Source: a bacterium
Lineage (GTDB): Bacteria > UBP6 > UBA1177
Reading direction: 5' to 3'
NCBI GenBank assembly: GCA_017538365.1
Contig: JAFYIZ010000028.1
Location: 90,084 to 154,083 of the forward strand
DNA: 64,000 nucleotides
Below are positions 23,724 to 32,402 of this stretch, piece after piece. The notes below the pieces were generated by a model that worked only from the letters and a program-made list of their open reading frames with translations, made no database searches and was not told the origin of the DNA. The stretch's first letter is position 1. Every line of letters starts with the position of its first letter. The position numbers and the translations under genes are program-made.

Positions 23724-24937
23724 TGTTTCCTCGCAAATTTTTCCCAATTTTTTTCGTTTTTTTATTTTCTCTTCCGATTTCTGCCGAATTTGTCGGATCT
23801 GTCGAATTTGACGAAAATGCAGGAAAAGCCCCTGTTTTTGTTAAAAAAGGTGAACCGCATTTAGCTATTGAATGGGCGATTCCGCTCAAAAAAAATCAGG
23901 TTCAGGTAAACAGGCGCGAAGAAGCCGGAGTGACTCTTTTCGGAGAGGATATTCTTGTCGCGTCACGTTCAGGCAGTCTTCATCTTTTCGGAAAAAACGG
24001 CGAACTCAAAGTGACGGCGGTTTTTGAAGGTGAATGCACGGTGGCGCCTGTCGCAGTTGATGAAACACACGCACTTGTTTCGGTTTCAAATTCGGTTTTA
24101 ATGATGGAGCTTGTTACCGGAAAAAAGGGGAAAAAGTACAGCTGGAAAGTACTTTGGAATATCGCGGGAAAGGCGACAGTCGCGGCGCAGCCTTTTGTCT
24201 ATGAAAACAAACTTGTCCTCATTCAGTTCCACGACAGTGTGATTTATGTTGTAGACAAGGAGAGCGGTGAACTTAAAAATATGTACAGCGACTATGAAAA
24301 CAGCGAAGAACTATCCGTTATACGCCTTGCGCAGCCGATATTCGTCGACGGAAAGATCGTTTTCGGTTTTTCCGACGGCACAATAACCTTTTTCATGCTG
24401 CGTGATGAAGGCAAAGTCGATCTGATTCCTTACTACAAATTCAAAACGGCGAGCTCGATGAAAAGGTTCGAAAAACGTGACTTTTTCGATCTTCTTTCTT
24501 TTGTCCAGATCGAAGATTCAATTCTTTTTTCGGGCGGGGAGTACGGCGGCGTTATCGTTGACGGAAAGCCTTCTAAACTTGAAAACATGGAAGATCTCCA
24601 GCTTTTCAAATATGAAAACGGTTTTGCCGGTTTCGGCCGCCGCGGAATTTTTCTTTTCGATGAGAACGGAAAATTCAAAACGCAGCCGTTCAAGTCGATG
24701 AATTATGTTACCAATCTTGTTCAGGGAAACGGTTTTACAGTTGCGATGACATCAGGCGAAGGACCGATGCTGGGCGATACTGATGCCTTTATTTATCTGC
24801 TTTCCCCGGATTTTGCGAAGATACATTACTCCATGATGATACCGAACGGAGTTTCAAGTAATGCGGTGTGTGACGGGCGCGCAGTGTACTTTATTTCGGA
24901 CATGGGAGTACTTTATAAGTTAAAAGTGTTAAATTAA
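23723..24937 (+). CDS. BamB-like exported beta-propeller
   Basis: A 404-residue exported protein with a type I signal peptide (FPIFFVFLFSLPISAEF) and PQQ-type propeller blades: FGEDILVASRSGSLHLFGKNGELKV, then VYVVDKESGELKN-like strands and VFGFSDGTITFF. It resembles BamB, the scaffold of the outer-membrane protein assembly machine, but lacks the lipobox cysteine of classical BamB and would be soluble or loosely attached. Its position after a YfgM-like gene, with a 1-base overlap, supports the link. Another PQQ-like propeller role cannot be excluded. Confidence 0.65.
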   Translation: MFPRKFFPIFFVFLFSLPISAEFVGSVEFDENAGKAPVFVKKGEPHLAIEWAIPLKKNQVQVNRREEAGVTLFGEDILVASRSGSLHLFGKNGELKVTAVFEGECTVAPVAVDETHALVSVSNSVLMMELVTGKKGKKYSWKVLWNIAGKATVAAQPFVYENKLVLIQFHDSVIYVVDKESGELKNMYSDYENSEELSVIRLAQPIFVDGKIVFGFSDGTITFFMLRDEGKVDLIPYYKFKTASSMKRFEKRDFFDLLSFVQIEDSILFSGGEYGGVIVDGKPSKLENMEDLQLFKYENGFAGFGRRGIFLFDENGKFKTQPFKSMNYVTNLVQGNGFTVAMTSGEGPMLGDTDAFIYLLSPDFAKIHYSMMIPNGVSSNAVCDGRAVYFISDMGVLYKLKVLN

Positions 24938-24949
24938 TGGAAAATTTTC

Positions 24950-24977
24950 TTGCAATATTAAAGAAAATGATTAGAAA
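24950..24977 (+). promoter_or_regulatory. Promoter of the HU gene
   Basis: TTGCAA at 24950-24955, a 16-bp spacer and TAGAAA at 24972-24977 are followed by TGAGCGGC. Confidence 0.55.
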
Positions 24978-25018
24978 TGAGCGGCTTTTTGGAGCAAAGA
25001 CTTTTTATGGAGGAGTGA

Positions 25019-25294
25019 ATGAATAAGTCGAATTTAATTGCTGTTTTTTCTGAAAAAGCAAACCTTTCAAAGAGAAATGCGGAACAGTTCGTAAACATTA
25101 TGATTGATTCAATGATCAAAGCTCTCAAAAACGGCGAGCGCGTTGAAATCAGAGGTTTCGGCAGTTTCGTAGTTCGCACTTACGGTGCTTATGAAGGCAG
25201 AAATCCCAAGACCGGCGCAACGATAAACGTCGATCAGAAGAAACTTCCTTTCTTCAAGGCTGGAAAAGATCTTCTTTCCCGCATCAATGACTGA
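25019..25294 (+). CDS. HU-family DNA-binding protein
   Basis: A 91-residue nucleoid protein that bends DNA as a dimer. The pattern KSNLIAVFSEKANLSKRNAEQFV, then GERVEIRGFGSFVVRTYGAYEGRNPKTGATI and KLPFFKAGKDLL is typical HU; the beta-arm tip Arg-Asn-Pro is intact. A strong ribosome site (GGAGGAG) precedes it and a strong terminator follows. Confidence 0.95.
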   Translation: MNKSNLIAVFSEKANLSKRNAEQFVNIMIDSMIKALKNGERVEIRGFGSFVVRTYGAYEGRNPKTGATINVDQKKLPFFKAGKDLLSRIND

Positions 25295-25310
25295 TTAACT
25301 TCAGTTTTTT

Positions 25311-25333
25311 GCCGCTTCGTGCGGCTTTTTTTA
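25311..25333 (+). terminator. Terminator of the HU gene
   Basis: The stem GCCGC-TTCGT-GCGGC is followed by a seven-T run, 16 bases after the HU stop codon. It is a textbook intrinsic terminator, although the next gene starts only 15 bases later. Confidence 0.85.
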
Positions 25334-25348
25334 TTTTTCGGATAACTC

Positions 25349-27859
25349 ATGTCGTTTAAAGCAGAACTCTATTTTACGGCTGCTGCCATAAGGCTCGCGC
25401 GATATTTCATTTCGCAGAACGACGGAAATGAGATCGTCATGGTCGGCAAGGTGGATGCAGACGGAAAAATCTGCGATCTACGCCGCGCCGCGATGGGGGA
25501 CACCGGCTCTGTGCCTGCGGTTATTGCTACTGCCGCGCCTGGGGAAGTGCTTATTCACAACCATCCGAGCGGAAACATAAATCCGAGCGCCGCAGATATT
25601 GAAGTTGCAGCACGCGCAGCCGAAAAAAGTGTCGGTTCATACATTGTTGACAACGATGTGATAAATGTTTTTCCGGTTGTCGAAAGGATCGAACCCGAAA
25701 ACACCGAAATTGAGCCTATTGATCTTGAAGAAGTTGCTGAGATTTTCAGCAGAAACGGAAGACTTGCGCAGTCTGACAGTACGTTTGAGTTCAGACATCC
25801 TCAGACCGAAATGGCTTTGAGTGTTGCCGAAGCGGTAAATTCCTCGTCTGTTCTGGTTTCAGAAGCGGGAACGGGAACTGGCAAAAGTTTCGCATACCTT
25901 GTTCCTGCGCTGCAATACGTCTCGAAAAACAAAGGTAAGAGAGTCGTCATAAGCACTTCAACGATCGCTCTGCAGGAACAGCTTTTCAACAAGGATATTC
26001 CGGCGCTTCTCAAAAAACTTGATATTGACGATGTCGGAACGGTCGTTCTGAAAGGGAGAAGCAACTATCTCTGCAAAAGGAGATATGCTGATTTCAGAAT
26101 GGGTAGTATCCAGACGAAAATCGACGATGCAGCTTCACAAAAAAGTGTCGAAACTGTCGAAGAGATCGACCAGTGGCTCAACTATACCGATGACGGATCT
26201 CGCTCGAACATGAATTCATCGCTTGCTCTCGATATTTGGAACGAGATTTGCGCTGACGAGCTGGCATGTGAAAAAAGCAAATGCCGTTTTTTCAGTTCAT
26301 GTTTCTTTTTCAAGGCTAGAAGACGTGCGAATTTTGCTTCTCTCATCCTTGTCAACCACCATCTTTTAATGGCTGATGTCTCGATGAAATCAGCAGAAGA
26401 CGAAGGTGAAGGAATCCTTCCGAAGTTTGATATTTTAGTTATTGACGAGGCTCACAACATTTTTAAAAGTGCGGTCAGTTTTCTTGGTGAATCGGTTTCG
26501 TCAAATTCAGTCAGAAAGCTGCTCGGAAAACTTTACAATACCAATTCGGGGCAGGGGCTTCTGACAAAACTTCTCAGTAACAACGCGAATTCAACGCTGC
26601 TCAAACCTGTTGAAAAGGCGGTGAATATACTTTCCGGCGGTTTTCAGGCGAAACTCGCACACTCGTTTATTCCCGAACTGATTTCGATTCTGGGCAAAAA
26701 CAGCGACGAAAACCTTTACGAACTCGACGACCCTGAAAAGCGGAAAGAAATGACCGATATTCTGGGAAAGATTGTTACAGTCGTAACTGATGTGACCGAT
26801 CTGATTGCGCCGGTCGTAAAACTTTTGAAGGAAAAAGATGAGGCGCACACCGAGCTCAGAACCGTCATGGATGATATGAACCGCTCACTTCTTACCGATC
26901 TTGAAGGAGTCGTTGCAAAACTTGCCTCCTATGCCGGTTTCTACAGCGAATTCTGCATCGGGACGAACACTGAAAATCAGGTTTTCTGGGGTGAAAAGAG
27001 CGGCGAAACACTCACGCTTACGATAAGTCCGCTCGATGTACAGCGGATCTTAGCTGAAAATCTCTACAAAGATACCAAAAGCATAATTTTCACTTCGGCG
27101 ACTCTTACAACAAGCCGCGACGAGCACGGTTTTGACTTTTTCTACCGCGAAAGCGGACTCGCGCTTTCTGAAAGGGAAAAGAAGGCGATAAGTTTAGAGA
27201 GCTGTTTCGATTACGCTTCTCAGATAAAGGCTTTCATCGGCGGTGATATGCCCGATCCGGCCAGGGACCGCGAGCTTTTCGATTCGGCGAGCATCGAGGC
27301 TGCACACGATATCGTCAAGGCTTCAGGCGGCGGCGCGCTTGTCCTTTTCACTTCGATAAGCCACCGCGAAAACGCTCTCAAATACTTTTCAGACCTCGAT
27401 TTCGAGGTTTTTTCGCAGGGAAAAATGTCGGTTCAGGCGATAATGAAAAAATTCCGCGAAGACGTGAACGCGACTCTTCTTGCAACCGAAACTTTCTGGG
27501 AAGGAATAGATATGAAAGGGGAAACTCTGCGTAACCTCGTGATAATCAAACTTCCGTTCCGCTATCCGAGCCATCCTTTCATCAAGCGTTATGTCGCGCG
27601 TCTTGAGCAGGAAACGGGGAAGGGTGGTTTTCAGGTATACACGCTGCCTAACGCGGTTCTTAAATTCAAGCAGGGATTCGGCCGTCTTATCCGCACGAAA
27701 AGCGACATCGGAACGGTTACAGTGCTCGACAAACGCATAGCCGAAAAGAATTACGGACGCGATTTTATCAGGTCTGCGCCCGCCGGAGTCAGGTTCAACG
27801 TTCTTCCTGTTGCCGAAATCGCGCGGAGAGTTGAAGAATTTTTTGGCAGAAACGATTGA
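25349..27859 (+). CDS. JAMM (RadC-type) domain fused to DinG-family helicase
   Basis: An 836-residue fusion. Residues 1-115 form a JAB/JAMM domain like that of RadC: Glu28 and the zinc signature H70-N-H72-P-S-G with S80 and D83. Residues 150-836 form an XPD/DinG-type superfamily 2 helicase: Walker A EAGTGTGKS at 172-180, iron-sulphur cysteines 242, 307, 312 and 318 (spacing x4, x5 as in DinG), DEAH at 366-369, and a C-terminal motor with ETFWEGIDMKGE and QGFGRLIR. DinG unwinds R-loops and D-loops from 5' to 3'. The JAMM domain may cut an isopeptide or nucleic acid, or only bind. No own promoter was seen; expression may be by read-through past the HU terminator. Confidence 0.9.
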   Translation: MSFKAELYFTAAAIRLARYFISQNDGNEIVMVGKVDADGKICDLRRAAMGDTGSVPAVIATAAPGEVLIHNHPSGNINPSAADIEVAARAAEKSVGSYIVDNDVINVFPVVERIEPENTEIEPIDLEEVAEIFSRNGRLAQSDSTFEFRHPQTEMALSVAEAVNSSSVLVSEAGTGTGKSFAYLVPALQYVSKNKGKRVVISTSTIALQEQLFNKDIPALLKKLDIDDVGTVVLKGRSNYLCKRRYADFRMGSIQTKIDDAASQKSVETVEEIDQWLNYTDDGSRSNMNSSLALDIWNEICADELACEKSKCRFFSSCFFFKARRRANFASLILVNHHLLMADVSMKSAEDEGEGILPKFDILVIDEAHNIFKSAVSFLGESVSSNSVRKLLGKLYNTNSGQGLLTKLLSNNANSTLLKPVEKAVNILSGGFQAKLAHSFIPELISILGKNSDENLYELDDPEKRKEMTDILGKIVTVVTDVTDLIAPVVKLLKEKDEAHTELRTVMDDMNRSLLTDLEGVVAKLASYAGFYSEFCIGTNTENQVFWGEKSGETLTLTISPLDVQRILAENLYKDTKSIIFTSATLTTSRDEHGFDFFYRESGLALSEREKKAISLESCFDYASQIKAFIGGDMPDPARDRELFDSASIEAAHDIVKASGGGALVLFTSISHRENALKYFSDLDFEVFSQGKMSVQAIMKKFREDVNATLLATETFWEGIDMKGETLRNLVIIKLPFRYPSHPFIKRYVARLEQETGKGGFQVYTLPNAVLKFKQGFGRLIRTKSDIGTVTVLDKRIAEKNYGRDFIRSAPAGVRFNVLPVAEIARRVEEFFGRND

Positions 27860-27871
27860 TTGTGCTATGAA
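27843..27871 (+). promoter_or_regulatory. Possible promoter of proS
   Basis: TTGGCA at 27843-27848 (inside the helicase 3' end), a 17-bp spacer and TATGAA at 27866-27871 are followed by TATCCGC and a T-rich leader. Weak -10 hexamer. Confidence 0.35.
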
Positions 27872-27914
27872 TATCCGCAATTTGTTATATGTTTGTTTTT
27901 TATAGGAGAAATCA

Positions 27915-29639
27915 ATGAGAGTTAGTCAGCTTTTTTTCCAGACATTGAAAGAAGTTCCGAAAGAGGCGCAGATCGAAAGCCACAGGCTCCTTTACCGCGC
28001 AGGAATGATACAGAAACTCGCGAGCGGTGTTTACAACTACCTTCCGCTTGCACTCAGAAGCATCAGAAAACTTGAAGACATAATCCGCGAAGAGCTCAAT
28101 AAACGCGGCTGTCAGGAAGTTCTTATGCCGTCGGTACAGCCGGCAGAACTTTGGCAGGAAAGCGGCAGATGGGGTTATTACGGCCCTGAACTTCTCCGCC
28201 TGAAAGACAGAAAAGGCGGTGATTTCTGCCTTGGTCCGACGCACGAAGAAGTCATTACCGACATGGTCCGCAGAAACCTCAGAAGCTATAAGCAGCTTCC
28301 TTACAACCTTTACCAGTTCCAGAGCAAGTTCCGTGACGAAGTCCGCCCGCGCTTCGGTCTGATGAGAGGACGTGAGTTCATAATGAAAGACGGTTATTCG
28401 TTCGATGTCAGCGAGGAGAAGGCGAAGGAATCATATAAAAAAATGTATGAGGCTTACAACGCGATTTTTAGAAGAAGCGGCCTTAAATTCAAGCCGGTCG
28501 ATGCAGCAACAGGTGCGATCGGCGGTGATATGAGCCACGAATTCCAGGTTTTGGCCGATGCAGGCGAAGACACGATCCTTTCATGCAGCAAATGCAGTTA
28601 CGCAGCAAACCTTGAGAAGGCGACTTCGGTTTACGGTGAAAACAAGCTTGATTCTTCAAATGTTCCGCCTGTAAAAGATGTCGAAACTCCGAATCAGAGA
28701 TCGGTCGAAGAAGTTGCGGCATTTTTGGGTAAAACCACAAAAGAAATAATGAAATCAATGATTTATATGGTTGATGAAGAACCTGTTCTCATTCTTGTCA
28801 GAGGCGACAAAGAGATAAACGAAGCGAAAGTTCAGGCTTTCTGCAAAGGAAACGCAGTAGAACTTGCAAGTGATGCCGTAATTGAAGATATTTCAGGCGC
28901 GCCGCACGGCTTCATCGGACCGGTAAACCTCAGAAAACAGATAAAAATCCTGGCTGACTATTCTATAACGACGATGCCTTCGCTCACGGCAGGCGCAAAC
29001 AAAGCCGGTTACCATATTGAAAACGTTGTTATGCGCAGAGATTTCACGCCTGATGCAGTCGGTGATTTCGTTGTAACGACGGCAGGGGAAAGATGTCCGC
29101 ACTGCGACGGCGTGCTTGAAGAGTGCAGAGGAATCGAAGTAGGACAGGTTTTCTATCTCGGAACGAAATACAGCTCGAAGATGAAGTGCGAATTTATCGA
29201 TGAAAACGGCGAATCTGTTCCTGCAGTCATGGGCTGCTACGGAATCGGCGTCGGCAGAACGGTTCAGGCTGCAATCGAGCAGAACCACGACGAATTCGGC
29301 ATAATCTGGCCGATGGCGCTTGCTCCTTATGAAGCGATCGTTCTTCCGCTCCAGATGAACAAAGAGGAAGTCAAGAACGCTGCATTCGATTTTTATGAAA
29401 AGCTCAATGCTGCAGGAGTTGAAACTGTCATTGATGACCGCGACGAAAGAGCTGGCTTCAAGTTCAACGATGCTGACCTTGTCGGTTATCCGGTTCAGAT
29501 AATTTTCGGCGCAAAATCGCTTGAAAGAGGCGTCGTAGAAGTAAAAATCCGCAGAACCAACGAAAAACAGGAGATGAAAATCGAAGAAGCCGTTGATTTT
29601 GTTGTCAATTTCAAGAGGGAAGAACTCAAGATAAAATGA
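27915..29639 (+). CDS. proS: Prolyl-tRNA synthetase, bacterial type
   Basis: A 574-residue class II aminoacyl-tRNA synthetase with the bacterial-type layout. Motif 1 and 2 regions lie in residues 30-200 (GVYNYLPLALRSIRKLEDIIREE, FRDEVRPRFGLMRGREF). The INS editing insertion, about residues 225-380, is a YbaK-like domain (KTTKEIMKSMIYMVDEEPVLI). Motif 3 is GIGVGRTVQAAIEQNHD, and the anticodon-binding domain is at the C-terminus. The INS domain hydrolyses Ala-tRNAPro. AGGAG precedes the ATG. The stop overlaps the next ATG (ATGA). Confidence 0.97.
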   Translation: MRVSQLFFQTLKEVPKEAQIESHRLLYRAGMIQKLASGVYNYLPLALRSIRKLEDIIREELNKRGCQEVLMPSVQPAELWQESGRWGYYGPELLRLKDRKGGDFCLGPTHEEVITDMVRRNLRSYKQLPYNLYQFQSKFRDEVRPRFGLMRGREFIMKDGYSFDVSEEKAKESYKKMYEAYNAIFRRSGLKFKPVDAATGAIGGDMSHEFQVLADAGEDTILSCSKCSYAANLEKATSVYGENKLDSSNVPPVKDVETPNQRSVEEVAAFLGKTTKEIMKSMIYMVDEEPVLILVRGDKEINEAKVQAFCKGNAVELASDAVIEDISGAPHGFIGPVNLRKQIKILADYSITTMPSLTAGANKAGYHIENVVMRRDFTPDAVGDFVVTTAGERCPHCDGVLEECRGIEVGQVFYLGTKYSSKMKCEFIDENGESVPAVMGCYGIGVGRTVQAAIEQNHDEFGIIWPMALAPYEAIVLPLQMNKEEVKNAAFDFYEKLNAAGVETVIDDRDERAGFKFNDADLVGYPVQIIFGAKSLERGVVEVKIRRTNEKQEMKIEEAVDFVVNFKREELKIK

Positions 29640-30214
29640 GAAAGTTTTTTTCTCTGATTATCGTTTTTTGTCTTACCTTGCCCGTTTTTGCCGCCAAAGT
29701 AAACTATGATCCTGAAATAAAAGTTGATGAAAATCTGACGATACCGCTCAGAAACTACGGTGTTTTCGCACCGGCATCGTTTTCCATCTACGCGATCGGG
29801 CTTTATGTTGCAGGAAAAGAAACCGACAATATGAAGCTCAAAGATGCCGACCAGCCTATGGCTATCAGGCTTGTTTCATTGTCCAGCCTTTTAGGGATGA
29901 ACAAGCTTATAAGCGAGCTGAGACGCGGTTTCAGCTACGGAATGAGTCACGACAAAGAGTTTTTGAAGACGATCCAGACACGCATTGACACATTTCTTGA
30001 CATGCTTAAAAATTCAGGCAAAACACCTAAAAAAAACAAGCATATAACTTTTTTGTACATACCGGATAAAGGAACAGAAGTCTATTTCGAAGATGAATTT
30101 TTGGGTGAAATCAAGGGACACGATTTCAAACGGGCACTTTTCGGGATATGGCTCAACAGCAACTGTGCCGATCCGAAACTTCGAGAAGAAGTTGTCAAAA
30201 TAAGAAAAAAGTGA
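29636..30214 (+). CDS. Exported chalcone-isomerase-like protein
   Basis: A 192-residue protein with a signal peptide (FFSLIIVFCLTLPVFAA) and the chalcone isomerase-like fold. It reads NYGVFAPASFSIYAIGLYVAGKE, then the helix KLISELRRGFSYGMS, and near the end YFEDEFLGEIKGHDFKRALFGIWLNSNCADPKL, which matches the 'F..A..giWLG..p.d..L' ending of this family. Bacterial members are periplasmic, probably bind fatty acids or similar ligands, and are not known to be chalcone isomerases. It is translationally coupled to proS. Confidence 0.75.
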   Translation: MRKFFSLIIVFCLTLPVFAAKVNYDPEIKVDENLTIPLRNYGVFAPASFSIYAIGLYVAGKETDNMKLKDADQPMAIRLVSLSSLLGMNKLISELRRGFSYGMSHDKEFLKTIQTRIDTFLDMLKNSGKTPKKNKHITFLYIPDKGTEVYFEDEFLGEIKGHDFKRALFGIWLNSNCADPKLREEVVKIRKK

Positions 30215-30221
30215 GGCTATT

Positions 30222-31118
30222 TTGAGCGAAAAACAAAGCTTAAGTAAAATTCCGATACTTTCGCAGAACACTCTTTCGACATACATCCGCAGTGTTCTTT
30301 CGGTTCCGGATCTGACGCGGGAAGAGGAGGCTGATCTTTTCAAAAAGTTCAAGGAGACTCAGAGCAAGGAGGCGGCGCAGAAAATAGTCGTCAGCAACCT
30401 TAAACTAGTCGTAAATCTTGCTTATAAATTCAGGAATTTCCGTGATGTTCCGGATCTTATCCAGGAGGGGAGTCTCGGTCTTCTCACAGCTCTGCAGAAG
30501 TTCGATCTCGACAAAGGAGTGCGGTTCGCAACTTATGCGACATGGTGGATCAAGGCGAAGATTCAGGAGTTTATCATCAGCCAGATGAGTATTGTCCGCT
30601 TCGGAAAAAGCAGAGACGAACGAAAACTTTTCTTCAACATGATGGCGACTATCAAAGATATTCAAAGTTACGACAAAGACGGTGAAATATCGAAGGAAGA
30701 GCTTATTCAGGAAGTTGCGCGCCGCCTCAACGTCACGCCGGACAAAGTTATTGACGCGCTTCAGGTAGTATCCTCATACAACGACATTTCGATTGACCAG
30801 ACAATCGAAGGAAGCGATGAAAAACTGATCGAACTCAAGGATAAAAGCGATTTTGATCAGGAAATCGATGACGAGGATATGAAAGTCAAACTCCAGAACG
30901 CGATAAGTACGCTGAATGAAAGAGAAAAATTCGTTATCTGGAACCGTTATCTTGCCGATGAAACGATGACTTTGGAAGAGATAGGCGAGAAATACGGAAT
31001 TTCAAAAGAGCGCGTCCGTCAGATCGAATCCCGTGCTCTTGCCAAAATAAAACTTTTCACGATGAAGCAGCCTAAACTTCTGCCGCAGGCTTCAAGCGAC
31101 ATCGAAGATGCTTTTTAA
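30222..31118 (+). CDS. rpoH: RNA polymerase sigma factor, RpoH type
   Basis: A 298-residue sigma-70-family factor of the heat-shock group. Region 2 contains DLIQEGSLGLLTALQKFDLDKGVRFATYATWWIKAKIQEFI. Region C contains the RpoH box ERKLFFNM, near the place where 'QRKLFFN' is found in sigma-32. Region 4 contains LEEIGEKYGISKERVRQIESRAL. The start is TTG at 30222 with GTGAGG in front; no ATG in frame gives a better start. It may direct heat-shock genes such as the Hsp70 gene nearby, though the promoters I read look sigma-70-like. Its stop abuts the convergent mtaB stop. Confidence 0.9.
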   Translation: MSEKQSLSKIPILSQNTLSTYIRSVLSVPDLTREEEADLFKKFKETQSKEAAQKIVVSNLKLVVNLAYKFRNFRDVPDLIQEGSLGLLTALQKFDLDKGVRFATYATWWIKAKIQEFIISQMSIVRFGKSRDERKLFFNMMATIKDIQSYDKDGEISKEELIQEVARRLNVTPDKVIDALQVVSSYNDISIDQTIEGSDEKLIELKDKSDFDQEIDDEDMKVKLQNAISTLNEREKFVIWNRYLADETMTLEEIGEKYGISKERVRQIESRALAKIKLFTMKQPKLLPQASSDIEDAF

Positions 31119-31119
31119 A

Positions 31120-32340
31120 TCACGATTCTGAGCCGGAAAGCCTTCCTTTTTCGAAAGAAAGTCTTACTTTTACGAGTTCGCGCGGCTTGAAAGAGCCTTT
31201 GACGTTGACTGTCTGATACTTTGAAGAAGTCGAAGCAAAGAGGTTTTCATCGATTTTTTCTTCGATTATGACTTCATCAGTTGTATTTATGAGCGACTTC
31301 TGGAAAGCCTCTTTTTTTGCCTGAAAAATATCTCTGAGAATTGCGGCACGCTCTTTTTTGACCTGTTTCGGAACAGGATTTTCCTTCTCCATTTTTTCTG
31401 CCGGAGTTCCTGGACGGGAGGAGAAGGGGAAGACGTGGCCGTAAGCGAAAGGAAGCGACTCGATGAATTTTCTTGTTTCTTCAAAATCGGCGTCTGTTTC
31501 ACCCGGAAAACCTGTAATCACGTCGGTGCCGAATGCTGGAAGCGAGTCGTAGCATTCAATGACTTTTTCTACTGATCGCCTGAAAGCATCGGTTTTATAC
31601 GGTCTGCGCATTGCCTGCAGAGTTCTGTCACAGCCGCTCTGAAGCGGGATGTGCCAGTGGGGAAGAATCATTCCGTTTTTCGCGTATTCGAAAAGTCTTT
31701 CGTCGATTTCGGGCGATTCAAGAGAACCCATACGGACTCTTCCGACCGTTTCGTAGGCCGCTTTGACGACATCAGCCAAAGTAGAGCCGTCGCTTAAATC
31801 TTTGCCGTATTTTCCGATGTGAATACCGGTGAGAACGACTTCCTTGAAGTTTTCGTCCCTGATTTTTTCAAGAAGCGACCTGATTTCATGCAGCGGAACA
31901 CTTTTTAAAGGGCCGCGAAGATATGGAATTATGCAGTAGGCGCAGAACTGGTCGCAGCCGTTTTGTATTTTGATGAAAGGGCGGCTCCGCGTGAAAAAGG
32001 CGTCGTAGGAAAGCTGAGAACCGAGCATTTCGGCGACATCTTTGATGTCGGGAATGATCTCAGTGTTTTCAAAGCAGTTTTCATCTTTTATTTTGCGGGC
32101 GTAACAACCCGTGAGAATTACTTTTCCGCGCTTTGAAAGGCGTCTAACCATGTTTCGCGCCTGACTTTCGGCAGTTGCGGTGACGGCGCAGCTGTTTATC
32201 ACGAAAATGTCGGCATCGTCATCACAACTGACGATTTCAACGTTTTGAAGTGATTTTTTGAGCTGGTCGCTTTCAAACAGGTTGACCTTGCAACCGAAAG
32301 TGTAGAAGGCGACTTTCAAAGGACGTTCCGAAAGGTTCAT
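31120..32340 (-). CDS. mtaB: MtaB-type tRNA methylthiotransferase
   Basis: A 406-residue radical SAM enzyme of the MiaB-like family that adds a methylthio group to threonylcarbamoyladenosine-37 of tRNA. The UPF0004 domain supplies three cysteines (FGCKVN, INSCAVT, TGCYA). The SAM cluster is GCDQFCAYCIIPYLRGP. The TRAM-like C-terminal region is about residues 345-400. It follows rpsA on the minus strand, starting 17 bases after the terminator stem, with AGGAG in front of ATG 32340. Confidence 0.88.
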   Translation of the reverse strand: MNLSERPLKVAFYTFGCKVNLFESDQLKKSLQNVEIVSCDDDADIFVINSCAVTATAESQARNMVRRLSKRGKVILTGCYARKIKDENCFENTEIIPDIKDVAEMLGSQLSYDAFFTRSRPFIKIQNGCDQFCAYCIIPYLRGPLKSVPLHEIRSLLEKIRDENFKEVVLTGIHIGKYGKDLSDGSTLADVVKAAYETVGRVRMGSLESPEIDERLFEYAKNGMILPHWHIPLQSGCDRTLQAMRRPYKTDAFRRSVEKVIECYDSLPAFGTDVITGFPGETDADFEETRKFIESLPFAYGHVFPFSSRPGTPAEKMEKENPVPKQVKKERAAILRDIFQAKKEAFQKSLINTTDEVIIEEKIDENLFASTSSKYQTVNVKGSFKPRELVKVRLSFEKGRLSGSES

Positions 32341-32356
32341 TCAGCACTCCTGAATA

Positions 32357-32383
32357 CAAAAAAAGGGCACCGAAGTGCCCTTT
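32357..32383 (-). terminator. Terminator of rpsA
   Basis: Read on the minus strand, GGGCAC-TTCG-GTGCCC (stem 32380-32365) is followed by a run of seven T. It lies 20 bases after the rpsA stop. mtaB begins just beyond it, so mtaB is read by read-through or from an unseen promoter. Confidence 0.9.
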
Positions 32384-32402
32384 AAAATCATGAAAAGAGG
32401 AA

